Assembly: GCA_002110485.1 (NCBI GenBank)
Contig: MOWL01000027.1
Span: 62,001-126,000, forward strand
Length of the DNA stretch: 64,000 nucleotides
DNA from: Emergomyces orientalis
Taxonomy: Eukaryota > Ascomycota > Eurotiomycetes > Onygenales > Ajellomycetaceae
Direction of reading: 5' to 3'
Shown: piece by piece, positions 10,699 through 22,357 of the stretch
Layout: each line of letters opens with the position of its first letter
Position numbering within the stretch: position 1 is the first letter of the stretch
The notes under the pieces: generated by a model
Databases searched by the model: none
What the model was told of the DNA's origin: nothing
What the model saw: the letters and a program-made list of their open reading frames with translations, nothing else
Made by a program: the position numbers and the translations under genes

Positions 10699-12015
10699 AT
10701 GGCTTCCTGCTGCGATTCAAACAACGAGCGCACAGCTTCAACAGACTCGAAAACCGCCTCGAAAACCGCGTTCGACCCTAATCCCTCTGGTTCATCACGG
10801 TTTTCACTGTTTTCGCCTGTTGCATCTGCTCTTCTGCATAGTTCGTGCTGCTGGCTTCCGGTGAGTCGTCCTTAATTTGTCTTTTTTATTTAAATATTTT
10901 TTTCCGACCCATGTTGGAAGTTGTACCTTCTGAGTCGTGGCTAATGCTTCATCCTACCGAAATAATAAAGACGTTGCTCGATTTTTTCTCCATTGGATCG
11001 GCTTCCGCGTCGCACTTTCAATCCCTCCGACCTATCTTCTTCTGGGTGACACTTCTTATCCTCGCGGAGAGCATCCGGCGAAACGGACTTGATCGCCGCA
11101 CCTTCTACCGTGTTGCTATATCTGGCTTCTTCTTAGCGTTGCCACGGCTCTCAAACTTCGCGAAACAAGCAGCAACTGCAGGCACGTCCCACCATAGCTG
11201 CCACTAATCGCCGAAGCACCATATATCCTTGATTTTATTTTCCTTGGTTACATTTTCATCCATGTGGGCCCAAAGTCGTACGAATAGGATGCGGCTCACT
11301 CGTGGGGTAGAGTTTCAGAACTTGGTTCTGCGTTGCGAACAACCTGGTGGACGACGGATTTCTCGGGTTAGAACAGTCTGTAATTCCGGGTCAAAACATA
11401 CGTTGCCAAAAACGCCGCCAGTGATAGAAAACGCTTCTTCAGACGTTAGCCGACAATGCCATAACGCGCCGCAGGCCCTCCCCACATCTCCACTCAGCTT
11501 GAACTTTTGGGCATCACGGCCTATCTGGAAAAGGGCCGTGCTCAACACGCTGCGCTGCTTAATTGGCTGTACGATAGGCGACTTTTCTGCTATGTGGTAT
11601 TTACAGGCATATTTTCCCGATATAGCCGTCGGTTACATCATGGGAGCGTCTAGTAAGTCTTTGTCGTATATTTGGCTTGACATGTTAGATATTGTTGTAT
11701 CATACTGACCAGTTTTTCATAGTGGCAACTGGAATTGCAAGTTCTATGACGCTTGAAACCGTTCTGCTCCACCTGGGGCGTGATAAATTGGGCTGGCCGC
11801 AGGCCTTTAAAACAGCTGCAGGGATGAGTATGATTTCAATGCTCAGTATGGAAGCAGTTCAGAATGTTGTGGACTATCATTTGACGGGTGGAATTGTTAC
11901 TCTTTCTGATCCTTATTTCTGGGGTGCCGCTGGTGTGTCTATGGCTGCAGGCTTTCTTGCGCCTCTTCCATATAATTATACCAGGCTACGGAGATACGGG
12001 AAGGCGTGCCATTGA
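10699..12015 (+). CDS. DUF4396 family integral membrane protein (at least four exons)
   Basis: Exon 1 (10699-10860) starts at an ATG in CCATGG context and ends HSSCCWLP before GTGAGT. After an intron to 10970, exon 2 continues in frame with TLLLDFFSIGSASA. A later exon ends ...GYIMGAS at 11652. The intron 11653-11722 (GTAAGT..CTGAC..TAG) joins it to MATGIASSMTLETVLLHLG, and the last exon ends LPYNYTRLRRYGKACH at 12013. These signatures (CCWLPTLLLDF, GCTIGDFSAMWYLQ, GMSMISMLSMEAVQNVVDY-LTGG, LPYNY-R...GKACH) match the fungal DUF4396 family as I know it. Several hydrophobic helices are visible. The Cys pair near residue 50 and the C-terminal Cys-His are suggestive of metal handling, but no function is established. 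The exon 2 to exon 3 junction (between about 11180 and 11500) is not resolved. Confidence 0.75.
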
Positions 12016-12241
12016 TATGAGGGGGAGCATTGCTCTTACGGATTACGATCATTGTAACACCCGTATGTTAAACTAAAAAAATATTGTATATAAATCGATC
12101 CGACATAAAAGGGGCTCTCTTTATTCAATATTATATTAAGTAATGTTTTCTAAACGGCAAAAAGTGATGGAAATCTTTAGGGTTAGCTTGGAAATCAGCT
12201 TACAGAAAGGCCAATTTCTTCAGACACAGTGTCTCTGGGGT

Positions 12242-14200
12242 CTATCCTCCTGCGGCGTACGGGCTAGCTTTTCTCAGCCGTTCACCGTATTTCCACAGCA
12301 AAAAGGGAGCAGGGCCCCCAAGCACGATTCCGATGAATCCCAGCAAGGTATTTCCCCAACCCATATCAAGTCTCGCATACATGTAGGGTGCGAAGAGGGG
12401 AAACCCGAACCCTGCTAAGGACCTGAGCATAGTAGCAGCAGCAATCCCGCTAGCAGCATATCGAGAGTATGCATCTACAATGTACGCTTGCTGGCATTGG
12501 AAACCCACAATCATACCAGCCGACAAGACGCAAGTTCCGATATTGGGAAAAATCCAATGGGTGCGGTATTGCGCAGCCCACCCATAAATGAAAAGTCCGG
12601 ATGGGATGAGGATGGCTCCCACCAGAAGCAGGGGAGTTCTAAACTCTGGGTTGCCCATACCCTCATTACGCTCTTTAAGGATACGGTAAATGTGGTCATT
12701 GAGGCGGGCACAGGTCTGAGAACCGACGAAGAAACCGACGCCTAGCGAGATATAGTTGAGACCACTGATGTCTACTGGTTGATTGTAAAATTCAGGATTA
12801 GCCCAGAGCGCCGCAAATGTTGACAGTACCAAGTACATGAGGCCGTAAAGAAAGGCCATGTACAATGCAATGACTTGAATAATTGGCTGGGTAAGGAGGA
12901 GGATAAAAGGCCGTCTAATTGCTGTTCCAATAATTTTGAATCCTGTTTTGTCTGGATCGTCATATTCAGAGTAAAATGAATCGTCGCCCGTAAGCTTCCG
13001 CAATTTTGCGACTTTTGCGCTAAGGATTTTTGGCGGGTAGGTTTCTTGGAGCAGGAAAATGCCTGCAATCTGGACGAGTGCATCTAAGATAGAGGTTGCA
13101 TGGAAAGCCCAGCGCCAAGTTGTATGTTTTGTAATAAATCCACCAGCAATTGGCCCGATAGCGGGCCCAAGAAGTGGGGCAAGGCTATAAATTGCCACTG
13201 ATTTCCCACGCTGCTCAGGCCTCCAGCAATCACTTAGGACACCACCGCCGATCTAAAAACGATTCAGAAAGTAGGGGAATTATAGTTAGTAAAGTTTTTC
13301 ACTGGTGGCATCAGATAATGTTCCATAGACTATGCTTACTGCCAACGGCGCACTGCCTCCGAGCCCAGCAAAGAAGCGAAATGCGGTCAACTGAGTCTTG
13401 GACTGAGAGACACCACAGGCGATGTTGAAAACAAGATAGAACAGGTTGGCTAGTTGTAAAACTATTGTCCGGCCATATATCTCAGACAGGGGGCCAAGCA
13501 GGAGCGGGCCTATAGCGTAAGCAAGGAGAAATATAGAGAGGATAAGCTGAGACTCGACTTCATTGCTTATTCCAAACTCTTGGGCTATTGTCGGCAGAGC
13601 AGGGGCAACCATGGAGGATGATACTGGAGACATGAACGTGAAACATGAAACGATCACAGTAGCAGCCCATTTTTTCTTGGGTGACCAGTTCTTCGGGTTC
13701 AGAGGATCGTCAACTCCTTCCCATGTCACCTACGGGGGGAAGTGTCAACAAGGTTTGACGTATCCGAAGGTAAGGCAGTTATACGGTAATGCACGTGGGT
13801 AAATGCGTACCAATTTGGGATCCGATGTCGATCTAGTCCGCGTCTTGAGCGTTCGCATGGCACATGCGGCGGGCGAAGATCCTGCATCGCTTCTACTGCT
13901 GGCAGAATTTATATCGTCCCCTGAAACATAATCGTGACTACCTGGGCCATTGTCCGGGCAATCTTTCTCACGGGAAGCCTTTAATGAAGCTCGTGGCGAT
14001 ACGTGCGTCTCACATATCTCATGGTCGAGGTTGTCATCTGCCCCGTGATAGGTAGAGTGGTCATCGAGATACTGTGCCGGAAATATGGTAGCGTTCCGAG
14101 ACACGGATGTGCCCTGTCTACTCAGACCGGACTGGATGGTTCTTATTGATCTCTTTGACTGGGTGGATTTGCTTGTGGTGACTCGTTCAATAGGCACCAT
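12242..14200 (-). CDS. MFS transporter, DHA1 (drug:H+ antiporter-1) type, 596 aa
   Basis: Three exons: 14200-13811, 13729-13340 and 13252-12242, all joining in phase with GT..AG introns (GTACGC donor, then GTAAGC donor). The joins restore SDPKL-VTWEGVDDPLNPKNW and GGSAPLA-IGGGVLSDCW, both standard for fungal DHA1 transporters. The GPLSEIYGR motif (loop 2-3) and the ...GPAIGPIAGGFI motif of TM5 are present, with about 12 membrane segments. Relatives export fungicides, polyamines or secondary metabolites by proton antiport at the plasma membrane; the substrate here cannot be read from sequence. The N-terminal cytoplasmic tail of about 130 residues is Ser/Thr/Asp-rich and long. The gene converges with the DUF4396 gene, 226 bp between stops. 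No other biosynthetic genes are nearby. Confidence 0.9.
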
Positions 14201-14409
14201 GGTTCATATCGAGAGAACAGGAAAGTCAAGTTGAAGCTGGGCGAAGACACAAAAAAGCCATTCACTACAGAGAGTTGTGGGGAAGCATATACCCCGAGAA
14301 CAACCAAAGCCCTGGGACGATGCCATTATTTCCCCTCTTCAGGAGTTGGGGAATGAAGAACACGCTGGTTTGTAAGAATCTTGCCGAGTTAGCGGCTGTC
14401 TGAGCCGAA

Positions 14410-14916
14410 TCACCCCGTATGCAAAACCCCGCTTTGGGTCCTGGCCAAAAAAGACCCGCTTTCCGTCATCATATCCACTCCGGAGGAATATTGACTTTTC
14501 CGGTCAGAATAATATAGAAACCCCAAACAGGATCTGATCACGGCATCGAAATCTGGGGAATGCCTCAATGCCTGAATCGAATTGAGAGTGGCTGGGAAAT
14601 TGGGAAACAGTGTGCCTCTGGCTGGTAGGGCCTGCCGAGGTTTTGGAGTTTCCATTTTTAGTCGGCTATCTAACAGCACATATAACCGTGAGGATGAGAT
14701 GTCTGGGGGATTCCAAGCTTTTGCCCAATCATTTACAAATATATTCATTGGCATCAACTTTGGGTTCAAGAACCAGTCTTGGAACCCATTTCGAACAATC
14801 GGATGCGATATTAACGCCCTTCGTCGCCTGATAGTCGTAACCACATTCATAACATGTTTACACATGCCAATCTCCGCCCACCTCTTGCATGGTGCATACT
14901 TCATTACCTGGATCAT
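14410..14916 (-). CDS. Unassigned ORF, 168 codons
   Basis: The reading has Trp, Pro and Arg-rich text (RRRRALISHPIVRNGFQDWF, PPDISSSRLYVLLDSRL) and no motif I recognise. It has the same orientation as the MFS gene, with its stop about 210 bases from the MFS start. It could be a diverged gene, an exon or chance. No signal peptide or membrane segment is visible. Confidence 0.2.
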   Translation of the reverse strand: MIQVMKYAPCKRWAEIGMCKHVMNVVTTIRRRRALISHPIVRNGFQDWFLNPKLMPMNIFVNDWAKAWNPPDISSSRLYVLLDSRLKMETPKPRQALPARGTLFPNFPATLNSIQALRHSPDFDAVIRSCLGFLYYSDRKSQYSSGVDMMTESGSFLARTQSGVLHTG

Positions 14917-15829
14917 CTTCGGATCTAGATTGCCCTTGTACGTGTGATTGAAGCAATATGTTTCGAGTGAATTTTCAACCTATATCCAAATTGCTACCTG
15001 CCGTTTTGGCGATACGGAAAAAGTAATGTCGACTGCCCACAGCCAACTCCGTTCTCGAAAATGGGACAGGATTTGACAAAATTTTCCAGCGCAGATAAAG
15101 GATAGCGACAGCGAGAACATTTCCGACAGAAACATGATACTAAATGTATGCCACACGCTGCCATTTAAATGCCAGGTAAAGCTCCTTGTTATAATCGTAA
15201 CAATGCGCCTCCCGCATGCTCGCATGCAAATTTATAGTTAATTTTTGATTATAACTAATGAACCGCGTATGGGTTACGCGACTTTCGATCTCAGCGCAGC
15301 TCTTATTACGCCCATTGACAATACCGGAGCCAGCAGACTGTGAAGCTATCGATGATATCGCCACTCGATGTTCGTACTTTCCCTGGCGGGGTGGTGCTAC
15401 GGGCAACTTTGAGTGCCTCCATTTCATAGGCAAGGATGTGCCTAGTTAATTCCTCCGATGGGCACGTGTCCATATGCAGTAGACTTCTGGGGGGTTTAAA
15501 TTCAGGTGTCAAGTGTATGATTGAGGAAGTGACGTGTTTTCTCGACGGTCCGGTGGAGGACCTGTTGGTACAGCTTATTATAAGTAATAAAGCTCGTGTA
15601 GGGTGCCAAGGATATTTCGAACAACATTTATAGTGTGGGGCTTGGTTCTTCACTCTTAGGACGCTTCACCAAAGCGGCTGCTAACTATTCGGTTGCCTTC
15701 GATTCGATGGACAAGGGAGGTGATGTAAACAGAGCGGCCTATCATGGAACATCAAGCTTGGGAGGAGTACCTAGGTAGATGTTAGCGGGGAATGATCTAA
15801 CCGGGTCATCGATGCAGTACTCTGATATG

Positions 15830-15975
15830 ATGGCTCATAAACGTTTTTAACTCAAGGTTTGAGGTTGTTGCCAGGTTCGACTCTTTGTTTCCCCTGAGCC
15901 ACGCCGGGCCAAACTTTTGATTTTTGAGCCCGCCACTTTCCAAGGGTTCGACCCTAAGGCCCAAAAAAGATTAGC
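15830..15975 (+). repeat. tRNA-like / SINE-like patch with two B-box-like motifs
   Basis: GGTTCGACTC near 15874 and GGGTTCGACCC near 15945 both fit the RNA polymerase III B-box (GGTTCGANTCC), and TGGCTCATAA near 15834 is a poor A-box. No cloverleaf folds well. It may be a degraded tRNA-derived SINE. Confidence 0.25.
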
Positions 15976-16926
15976 GCAAACACTATTTCAGCTATCTGTG
16001 TCATAGCCGGAACTCTAACTTCGGTAATCGGCACTCGGTTATCGCGAACCGGCAGTCTCTGTTATGCCCACACAAGCCCTGATCACAATTGAGGTACTCC
16101 GTAATCAGCCACCTAGTACGGAGTACCGTAGTTAGGTCAAGATGGTGGCCTCGGGAAGCAGTCCCCACGCGGCATTAGACACAACTTATTTCTCTATTTA
16201 ACGGATAATGTGCCCATACTGTCCTGGTGAACTGTCGAATAAATTCCTCTTTCAGGAACTCCACTTTTTCCAGTTTCCTCATGCATCCATTCACACAGCT
16301 AACAGGCATATATATACTACTGCATTGACTGTCCAGGCATTTATACCATAATTTTAAAGGAATATTGCATGGAATTACGAAAGATGACTACATCCCCTAC
16401 TGCTAAATATTCCATACTACACTCGAGATTCGAATGAGTGGCAATTTCATGCTCTCATTGGAATTAGAGTTCTCGGAATTTGTTACTATGATCTCGATAT
16501 TTCCACACTTCTAAGTTGTTTTTCCGTTTTCTCATCAAATTGTTCTTGCAGTTTCCATGAGTTAGTGAAGCTTGCTTTAGCTTGCGAAGCAACTGTATTT
16601 ATGATATCACATAGGGTGAGTCTCATACCATACTGAGTGGAACGTCTCGAGGTAGTTGTGTTGCCCCTCAAACACAATTGCTTGTTTTGTTTACTTCCAC
16701 AGTAGACTGCAATTACTACAACACCATATCTTCTTATTTATTTACTAGTCTAACTCTCACATATTGTGTTCTCTCTCACATTTAAGTTCTTCTTTTTATC
16801 TCATCTCATATTTCTCTGATCTGCCTCTTCTATTTTGATTAAATATCAACCGTCTAAGTAACCTCCCCAAGCTTCTCACGGCATTCTTTGAAGAAAAATT
16901 ACTTGATATTTTATTCCATCATAAAA

Positions 16927-17456
16927 ATGGTTAACTGGGATGCTGCCGCTGATCGTGCCCTTCTCCTCAATGTCATTGACCCGGTCGCGAAACCCAACTG
17001 GGATCACGTTGCTGCTGCTATGGGAGACGGCGTCACTGCTGAAGCTTGTCGGTATGTTGCATTTCCATGATTTTACCGTATGGTTTTTATACTACTCCAC
17101 TAGGACACATGTTTTGTATTCCTATTGCTGTTCAGAAATTATGATGGGCCTGGGTAGCTCGCAGTTCCCCTATCTCCTCGTCACCAATGAAACAAAACTG
17201 ATACATTAACAGCCAACGCTTCCGAAAGCTCAAAACCGAGGCTCTTGGGCAAAGCTCGCCAGCTACTACCACACCTACATCAAGCAAAGCCAAACGCAAA
17301 ATGAACGGAACAAACGGGACAGATGAAACCCCGACCAAAAAACCACGCGGGCGCAAGCCAAAAGCCAAAGAACCGAACGCTGAGCTCAATGGCTCAAACA
17401 CCTACGCCGACGTTAAGAAGGAGATTTCAGCCAACATTGAGGCAGAGACTGCGTGA
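16927..17456 (+). CDS. Small Myb/SANT-like DNA-binding protein with AT-hook, 122 aa (copy 1)
   Basis: Exon 1 (16927-17051) and exon 2 (17213-17456) join in phase across a 161-bp intron (GTATGT..CAG), giving EACR-QRFRKLK at the junction. Residues 1-50 form a compact helical domain (MVNWDAAADRALLLNVID ... VAAAMGDGVTAEACRQRFRKL) of the kind annotated as Myb/SANT-like in Eurotiomycetes: a first-helix Trp, a central MG-G-T turn and a recognition helix with R-Q-R-F-R-K. The tail has the AT-hook core KKPRGRKPK, which binds the minor groove of AT-rich DNA. The protein is therefore probably nuclear and chromatin-associated; the target is unknown. It is the most intact of five related copies in 16.9-25.1 kb. 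Confidence 0.75.
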
Positions 17457-19006
17457 TGGTAGTGTGCTCTCATGCTTGCATCATCATTCCAGTGAGAAGT
17501 CCTTCTTTTTGCTCTCCGCATCACCAAATGTCTAATATTTGCCTAGAACGAAGGTGAAATACGCCATTGGTCGTAATAGAGAGCTGGGTAACGCAGGCAA
17601 CAATTGGAACCGACATTTGCTGCTTTTTTTTGCGTTTGATATAATTTCTTATTTGTTGTCAACTTGACCACACTCATGCAATTCGACTTTGGTTGAGACA
17701 GGATGGTCCTTACATTTCGTAGTCGTGATCATACTTTCAGCATGATGTTGGAGGCACGATGTCCCCTTGCTTGAACCCTTAAAATCATAATGTCGCTTTG
17801 GAGTGTTTGCGGCATTTGGGAGTCGGTTCGGTTTCTCGAGACCAATGCATGTCGCCGATACTCAAGGTTGCGGTTAGCTTTTACAGAGGGGAAGCGGGAA
17901 ATGTGGCAGGACAGTGTCTGTAGCTACTAACTAGCAGTAACTAATTCACAAGCAACTACATTTAATTTCTTATACTCAAATGCTAATATTTTGAGGACAA
18001 CAATTCACGCTCACCACGGAGGAGCAATAGTATAAAAAACAAGATGGCACTCTAAATGATATCACAATGCCCCATTTCGTAGTACTTAGGAATGTGATCC
18101 GAAATATCCAGGTGCATATGCAAGGTCGGAGACTGGCTTCAAGCAGTAGATCATTAGGAACCTTAACTGTGGAGAGGGTTCACGATGAAGAAAACAGCTA
18201 AATAACTCACTCAAGAGAAGCATTATTTTGAAGTTTTTGGATGTATCTAAAAGCATCCTTTACAAATGCATGAAATTGCAGAAATATAATGATTATAAAC
18301 TATAAGCCGTTGCACTTGGGGAGCCAGCAGTTTCCTCTAGCCAACCTTGCCTGCCCCATGTGCTGGGAATGGAAGAGAAATACATATGCTGGTTCCTGGC
18401 TCACCGCGCTATTGCAGCAGAATGAAAAAATAAATTCGTACAGTTGCAGATGATATATTTTATTCTCAATGTTTCTCCTAAATAAGGTGCCCCAGTCCAT
18501 GTTGCAAATGTTATTTGCAAAAGCGTTGCTTTTGTTTGCCAGATTTGCCATTTTTATTTTGCAAACATGGATGAACTAAGTTACAGGTTCCATCTTAATC
18601 CCCTGCAGCCAGTGCATTGCGAGGGACCGAAATCCAACTAGTGTATTCCATCTCAATGATCAAAATGCGAAGCTGCCTCCATGTTTCTGCGTCTCTTGTG
18701 AATACCCGATGGTTCGGTGTTTCGTGGAGGGGTTTGTTCCCTCTACCCCCAATTTCCCAAGGGGAAGTTCTTCTTTTGACGGTGAATAAAGCGTTATCCG
18801 CTTCTGTTGGCTTCAGGCAGCACTTCGAATTCTTTATTCTCACTTTAATGTTTTTGTTCCCGAAGCCGAACTCTGTACCCACTCTTTTCGATCATCAAGT
18901 AACTACCAAGACAGATCACACTGGGCGGCACTCTTGTTCCCTCCCCTCACAGAGATACAAACTGTTTCTCTAAACCACAAACTTTTGCGCAACTTCATCT
19001 GCCAAA
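17457..19006. other. Intergenic, no recognised gene
   Basis: Open stretches on both strands (18300-18551, 18595-18973) overlap each other and show no domain or splice structure. The last about 150 bases are likely the promoter of the next Myb-like copy. Confidence 0.4.
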
Positions 19007-19633
19007 ATGCGGATGACCTGGGATCCTCCTACAGATGCGAAGGTGCGTGTAGAGACAAGAGCTGGAATTGAGGTTCTTCGAGATAAGACAGCTAACATTG
19101 GTAAAGCTTCTAAGGGGAATCATCAAGTACACTAAACTTGGAAAGATAGGCCACGAAGAGTTGGCAGCTTACATGGGTAATGGTATGTGGAGAAATCTTT
19201 TCAAGTTGGGTTGAAGGGCTGCCTTTTTGTTTTATATTGCAAGGAAGGAATTTCGCCAGAAGCTATGAATCTTGCGTAAAATATACCTATTCTAATGATT
19301 CTCTAGGATGCACCGTGTTTTGTTATCAAGAATCGTATCCAAAAGCTTCTGTAGAGCGCCCTCAAAGATGCTGCCGAAGCATCTCCTCCGTCCACTCCAG
19401 CGCAGAGCAAGAAATCCCCGAGTAGAAAAGCCAGGACACCAGCTAACCAGACGCCAACCATTGAACCCCCGGATTTAAGCACTGCAAGAACGAAAAAGCG
19501 TAGGGGGCTGGCTGAAGACGATGATGAGGATGAAGGTTCTACCTATGGCTCTCCAATGAAAAGATTGATGCCAAGAAAATTGGGAAAGATCAAAATTCGA
19601 CACTCGACAATTACACCTAATTTTAAGATTTAA
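19007..19633 (+). pseudogene. Myb/SANT-like paralogue, broken (copy 2)
   Basis: The exon structure copies that of the gene at 20113. Exon 1 (19007-19042, MRMTWDPPTDAK) ends at GTGCGT. Exon 2 begins at 19107 (LLRGIIKYTKLGKIGHEELAAYMG) and ends near 19176-19182. Exon 3 begins at 19307 with GCTV. Just after GCTV the frame must change to continue as VIKNRIQKLL, and a TAG follows where the family has a sense codon. Downstream the same frame stays open as ALKDAAEASPPSTPAQ and a basic/acidic tail (TKKRRGLAEDDDEDEG) to the stop at 19631. The conserved tail and two lesions indicate a recently disabled gene. A further unrecognised intron around 19320 is a weaker alternative. Confidence 0.6.
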
Positions 19634-20112
19634 CAGTGAAATCGCAGCAACGCTCTTAAATGTAGATATGTTTCTCATGATTTCTATCATAATTGATATA
19701 AATAATGTGGTACAGTTGAAAGAGGAAATATCTAGGGCGGGGCTGTAGTCAGCTGTGTCACACAGTTGAATTGTATGTCTGTGGAATAGGGGTTGCGTAG
19801 TGCTCTAGCCCTCAGAATTGAAGATCCGATATGAAAATAAAGTCTGCCGTAGTTCCATGTATCATATATCGTATACTTATTAAATGGCTAATCAAAGGGT
19901 GGAATTGAAGACGCCGAGGGTTTCCCCTCAAGAGAGGTAGTGAATGCAAGTATTATTCCATCAGCACCCCTAAAGCCAAGCATATAAACACCTCCTACCC
20001 CCTCAAAGAAGCCCCCACTTTGTTTCTACACCATTCCTATCTGAAAACTTCTCAATTAGCATATTTGTGAACATTGAAAATTCTCAAAACCTGGCCTATT
20101 TGAACCACAAAG

Positions 20113-20752
20113 ATGGCTGAGAAGACATCTGTGAAAATGAAGTGGGATGCCGCAACAGAAACAAAGGTATGTATACTACATGAAGTGTTCGACGAGCGAA
20201 TATTTCCCAGCAAAGCAATATCTCCATGCGCCTTCAGCTGTTACAAATTATGTTCGTGGAAACCGGTTGTTGACACGAGCCCAGCTTCTAAAACAAATCA
20301 TCAAAAACGCAAAATTGGGTAAGAAATATCATAAAGAGCTGGCGGAGTTTATGGGTAGGTCAAGCACTATGTGGCCTTAGTTCAAAGACTGTCTCAGGGC
20401 AGTTCCTCAGAAAAAACTATGTGTCCGCCTAATATTATATTGCGCGCTTGCTAACATTGCAGCAGGATGTACCCCCAGAGCAATCAAGGAACATATTTCT
20501 GTGATGCAAAAAGCTGCTCCCAAGGATGAATCTGGAGATTCTGGGCGCTCTACTCCGACGAAAAGTGCAAAGTCCACCGCCAGTAAACATACGCCAGCCA
20601 GTGGGAAGGTTGGAAACAGGAAGCGAAAGTGCACAAATGAGGGTGACGATGATGAGAATGGTGAAATTGGGGATTCTCCTGGGAAGAGAGTCAAAGCTGA
20701 GAACTCAGAAGGGTTTGAAGTTAAGCATTTATTCCGGGATGGTTGCATTTAG
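20113..20752 (+). CDS. Small Myb/SANT-like protein, 136 aa (copy 3)
   Basis: Three exons, 20113-20166, 20285-20354 and 20466-20752, join in phase (54+70+287 bases) across GTATGT..CCCAG and GTAGGT..GCAG introns. The product reads KMKWDAATETK-LLKQIIKNAKLGKKYHKELAEFMG-GCTPRAIKEHISVMQKAA: first-helix Trp, KLG turn, MG-GCTPRAI recognition helix. The tail is Lys/Ser/Thr-rich with a basic cluster (GNRKRKC), an acidic patch (EGDDDENGEIGD) and a second basic cluster (GKRVKAE), a likely nuclear protein. It lies 480 bp downstream of the broken copy 2 in the same orientation, which suggests tandem duplication followed by fast divergence. Confidence 0.7.
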
Positions 20753-21511
20753 ACCTGGATTTAATCCCGAATTACCCGCTTGCTCTGAGGTTCTGGAAAA
20801 GAAGGTGTTGTAAGCGTTGGTTGAGTTACTTGAATGTGAGCAGATGATGGAAATGTGTCTGGTCCGGGGTAGATCGCGGTGGGATTTTATCTCGGGGAGT
20901 GTGCAGTAGTACGTTTACTAGTTATCACAGTACAACTTGGAGCAGATATTAAAGCGGACAAAAAGGTTAAAGGATTGACCCTATAATCTCTAGCACTCTA
21001 TTTCGCCTTACGAATAGTTGAAAGGTAAGGTATAAAGCGAGAAACAGTAGGAGAGTATGGTATATTCAAATGCGGAGCATTGCATCCCTGGCCGGGCAAC
21101 GATATTTTCCTACCCTGAAGCCTGTCCTCAGGACACCAGCAAGCTCCATACGTTATTAGTTGTTCCAAAGGCTACTAAATGGTGAAAGTCCATAAATAGA
21201 CAGGGGGTAAAAAAAATCTTTCCACGTCAAATATTATTGATCAAACTTATGTCTTTGGCTGGGATAACCAGGTTTACCAAATTGTTGAACCTAACTCAGA
21301 ATCAAACGGCTTGATCTTCCTCCTTCGGGTTAATACCACATGCCTGTTAACTTGGGAACAAAATTAAATAATAAAAAAAGGGATAAAAACAAAAGAAACC
21401 ACAGAAACGAAACCCATGAAACCCACTTTTGACCCCATTATAAGCACAGATCTACATAGAAAATCAGTAAACACCCATTCTGGTCCCAACACCTCAGAGA
21501 AAACCATTGAA
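20753..21511. other. Intergenic between convergent Myb-like copies 3 and 4
   Basis: No gene recognised; the region probably contains the two 3' ends. Confidence 0.4.
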
Positions 21512-22357
21512 CTAAGCATACTCTGCGGCGCCAACTGCCTCCTCGTCATGAATATGCACATTATTGTAACCATTGCCGACCTCGATCTTTGCTGGGTGGA
21601 TGAATTCACTGACACTGCTTTCGTACTGAGCGCCGTCATCTGTATCATCATTGTAAGTAAGCGTGCCAGCTGGGAGAGGTGGGGCAACTCTCGCACGCTT
21701 AGATGGGGTGCGCATAGTCATTGGAATTGCCATTCCATCCATTGAGGAGTCGGAAAAATCGGTACATTCATGCTTAATTTTGTTAATATTGGAAGTGGGA
21801 GAAATGAATGCCTCAGTTTTGATATTTTTTTTGCCGGGTGAAACACCATCTCCGCGCCTACGGTTCGCGAAGGTGCGGCTGCGGGAGCTCGGAGTGGCTA
21901 GCTTTTTCGGGGTTGATGTGGAAGTCATGCCGTTGCCATTCTTGATGAGAAACTTGATTTTGAACAAGCGCTCAGTGATTGCCCGTGGAGTTGGTTTCGC
22001 CTTCGGATTGTCACCAGCTGTCTGGAATTAGAGTGTGAGAAACAAATAGATATGTTAAATGGGTATATCTTACGCCATGCTTCGGATACCCGTTTGGTAT
22101 CCACGCTTAGGTCATGAGTCTCGAGGATTTTGAGAAGCAACTGGCATTAGAAGTTAGCAAAAGTTATGAAGTTTAAATAAAGATGCATGATGAACATTGA
22201 AGTTAGAAATAATTAAGGGATGAAATGGTTTCCGAAAGAGTGGTCTTTTAATCAGTGGAATAATATATTTCGAGGGGGGGAGTCAACTGGTGACGTAACT
22301 ATGTGAACAAATAATGCTTACTTGCTGGTCCATCTCTGGGGTCCACTTGACCGGCAT
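21512..22357 (-). CDS. Small Myb/SANT-like protein, 202 aa (copy 4)
   Basis: Three exons on the minus strand, 22357-22322 (MPVKWTPEMDQQ), 22140-22074 and 22017-21512, total 609 bases and join in phase. The domain reads KWTPEMDQQ-LLLKILETHDLSVDTKRVSEAW-PGDNPKAKPTPRAITERLFKIK. The KPTPRAITERL helix is close to the form seen in many Eurotiales and Onygenales Myb-like proteins. The tail has basic clusters (RRRGDGVSPGKK, PSKRARVAPP) and a Ser/Asp-rich C-terminus. The last exon's acceptor is the second of two nearby AGs (ACAG at 22019-22018), chosen because it keeps frame and sense. It is convergent with copy 3. Confidence 0.75.

Larger units (their letters stand above)
14201..16926. other. Long intergenic region, no convincing gene
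   Basis: Besides one unassigned ORF (14410-14916, minus) and a tRNA-like patch, I see only short unsupported open stretches (for example 15306-15653 minus). Bases 14201-14350 probably hold the promoter of the MFS gene, and 16700-16926, pyrimidine-rich, that of the first Myb-like gene. Confidence 0.4.

Noticed and set aside
12488..13802. Plus-strand open stretches across the MFS gene
   Set aside because: Shadows of the MFS coding exons on the other strand.
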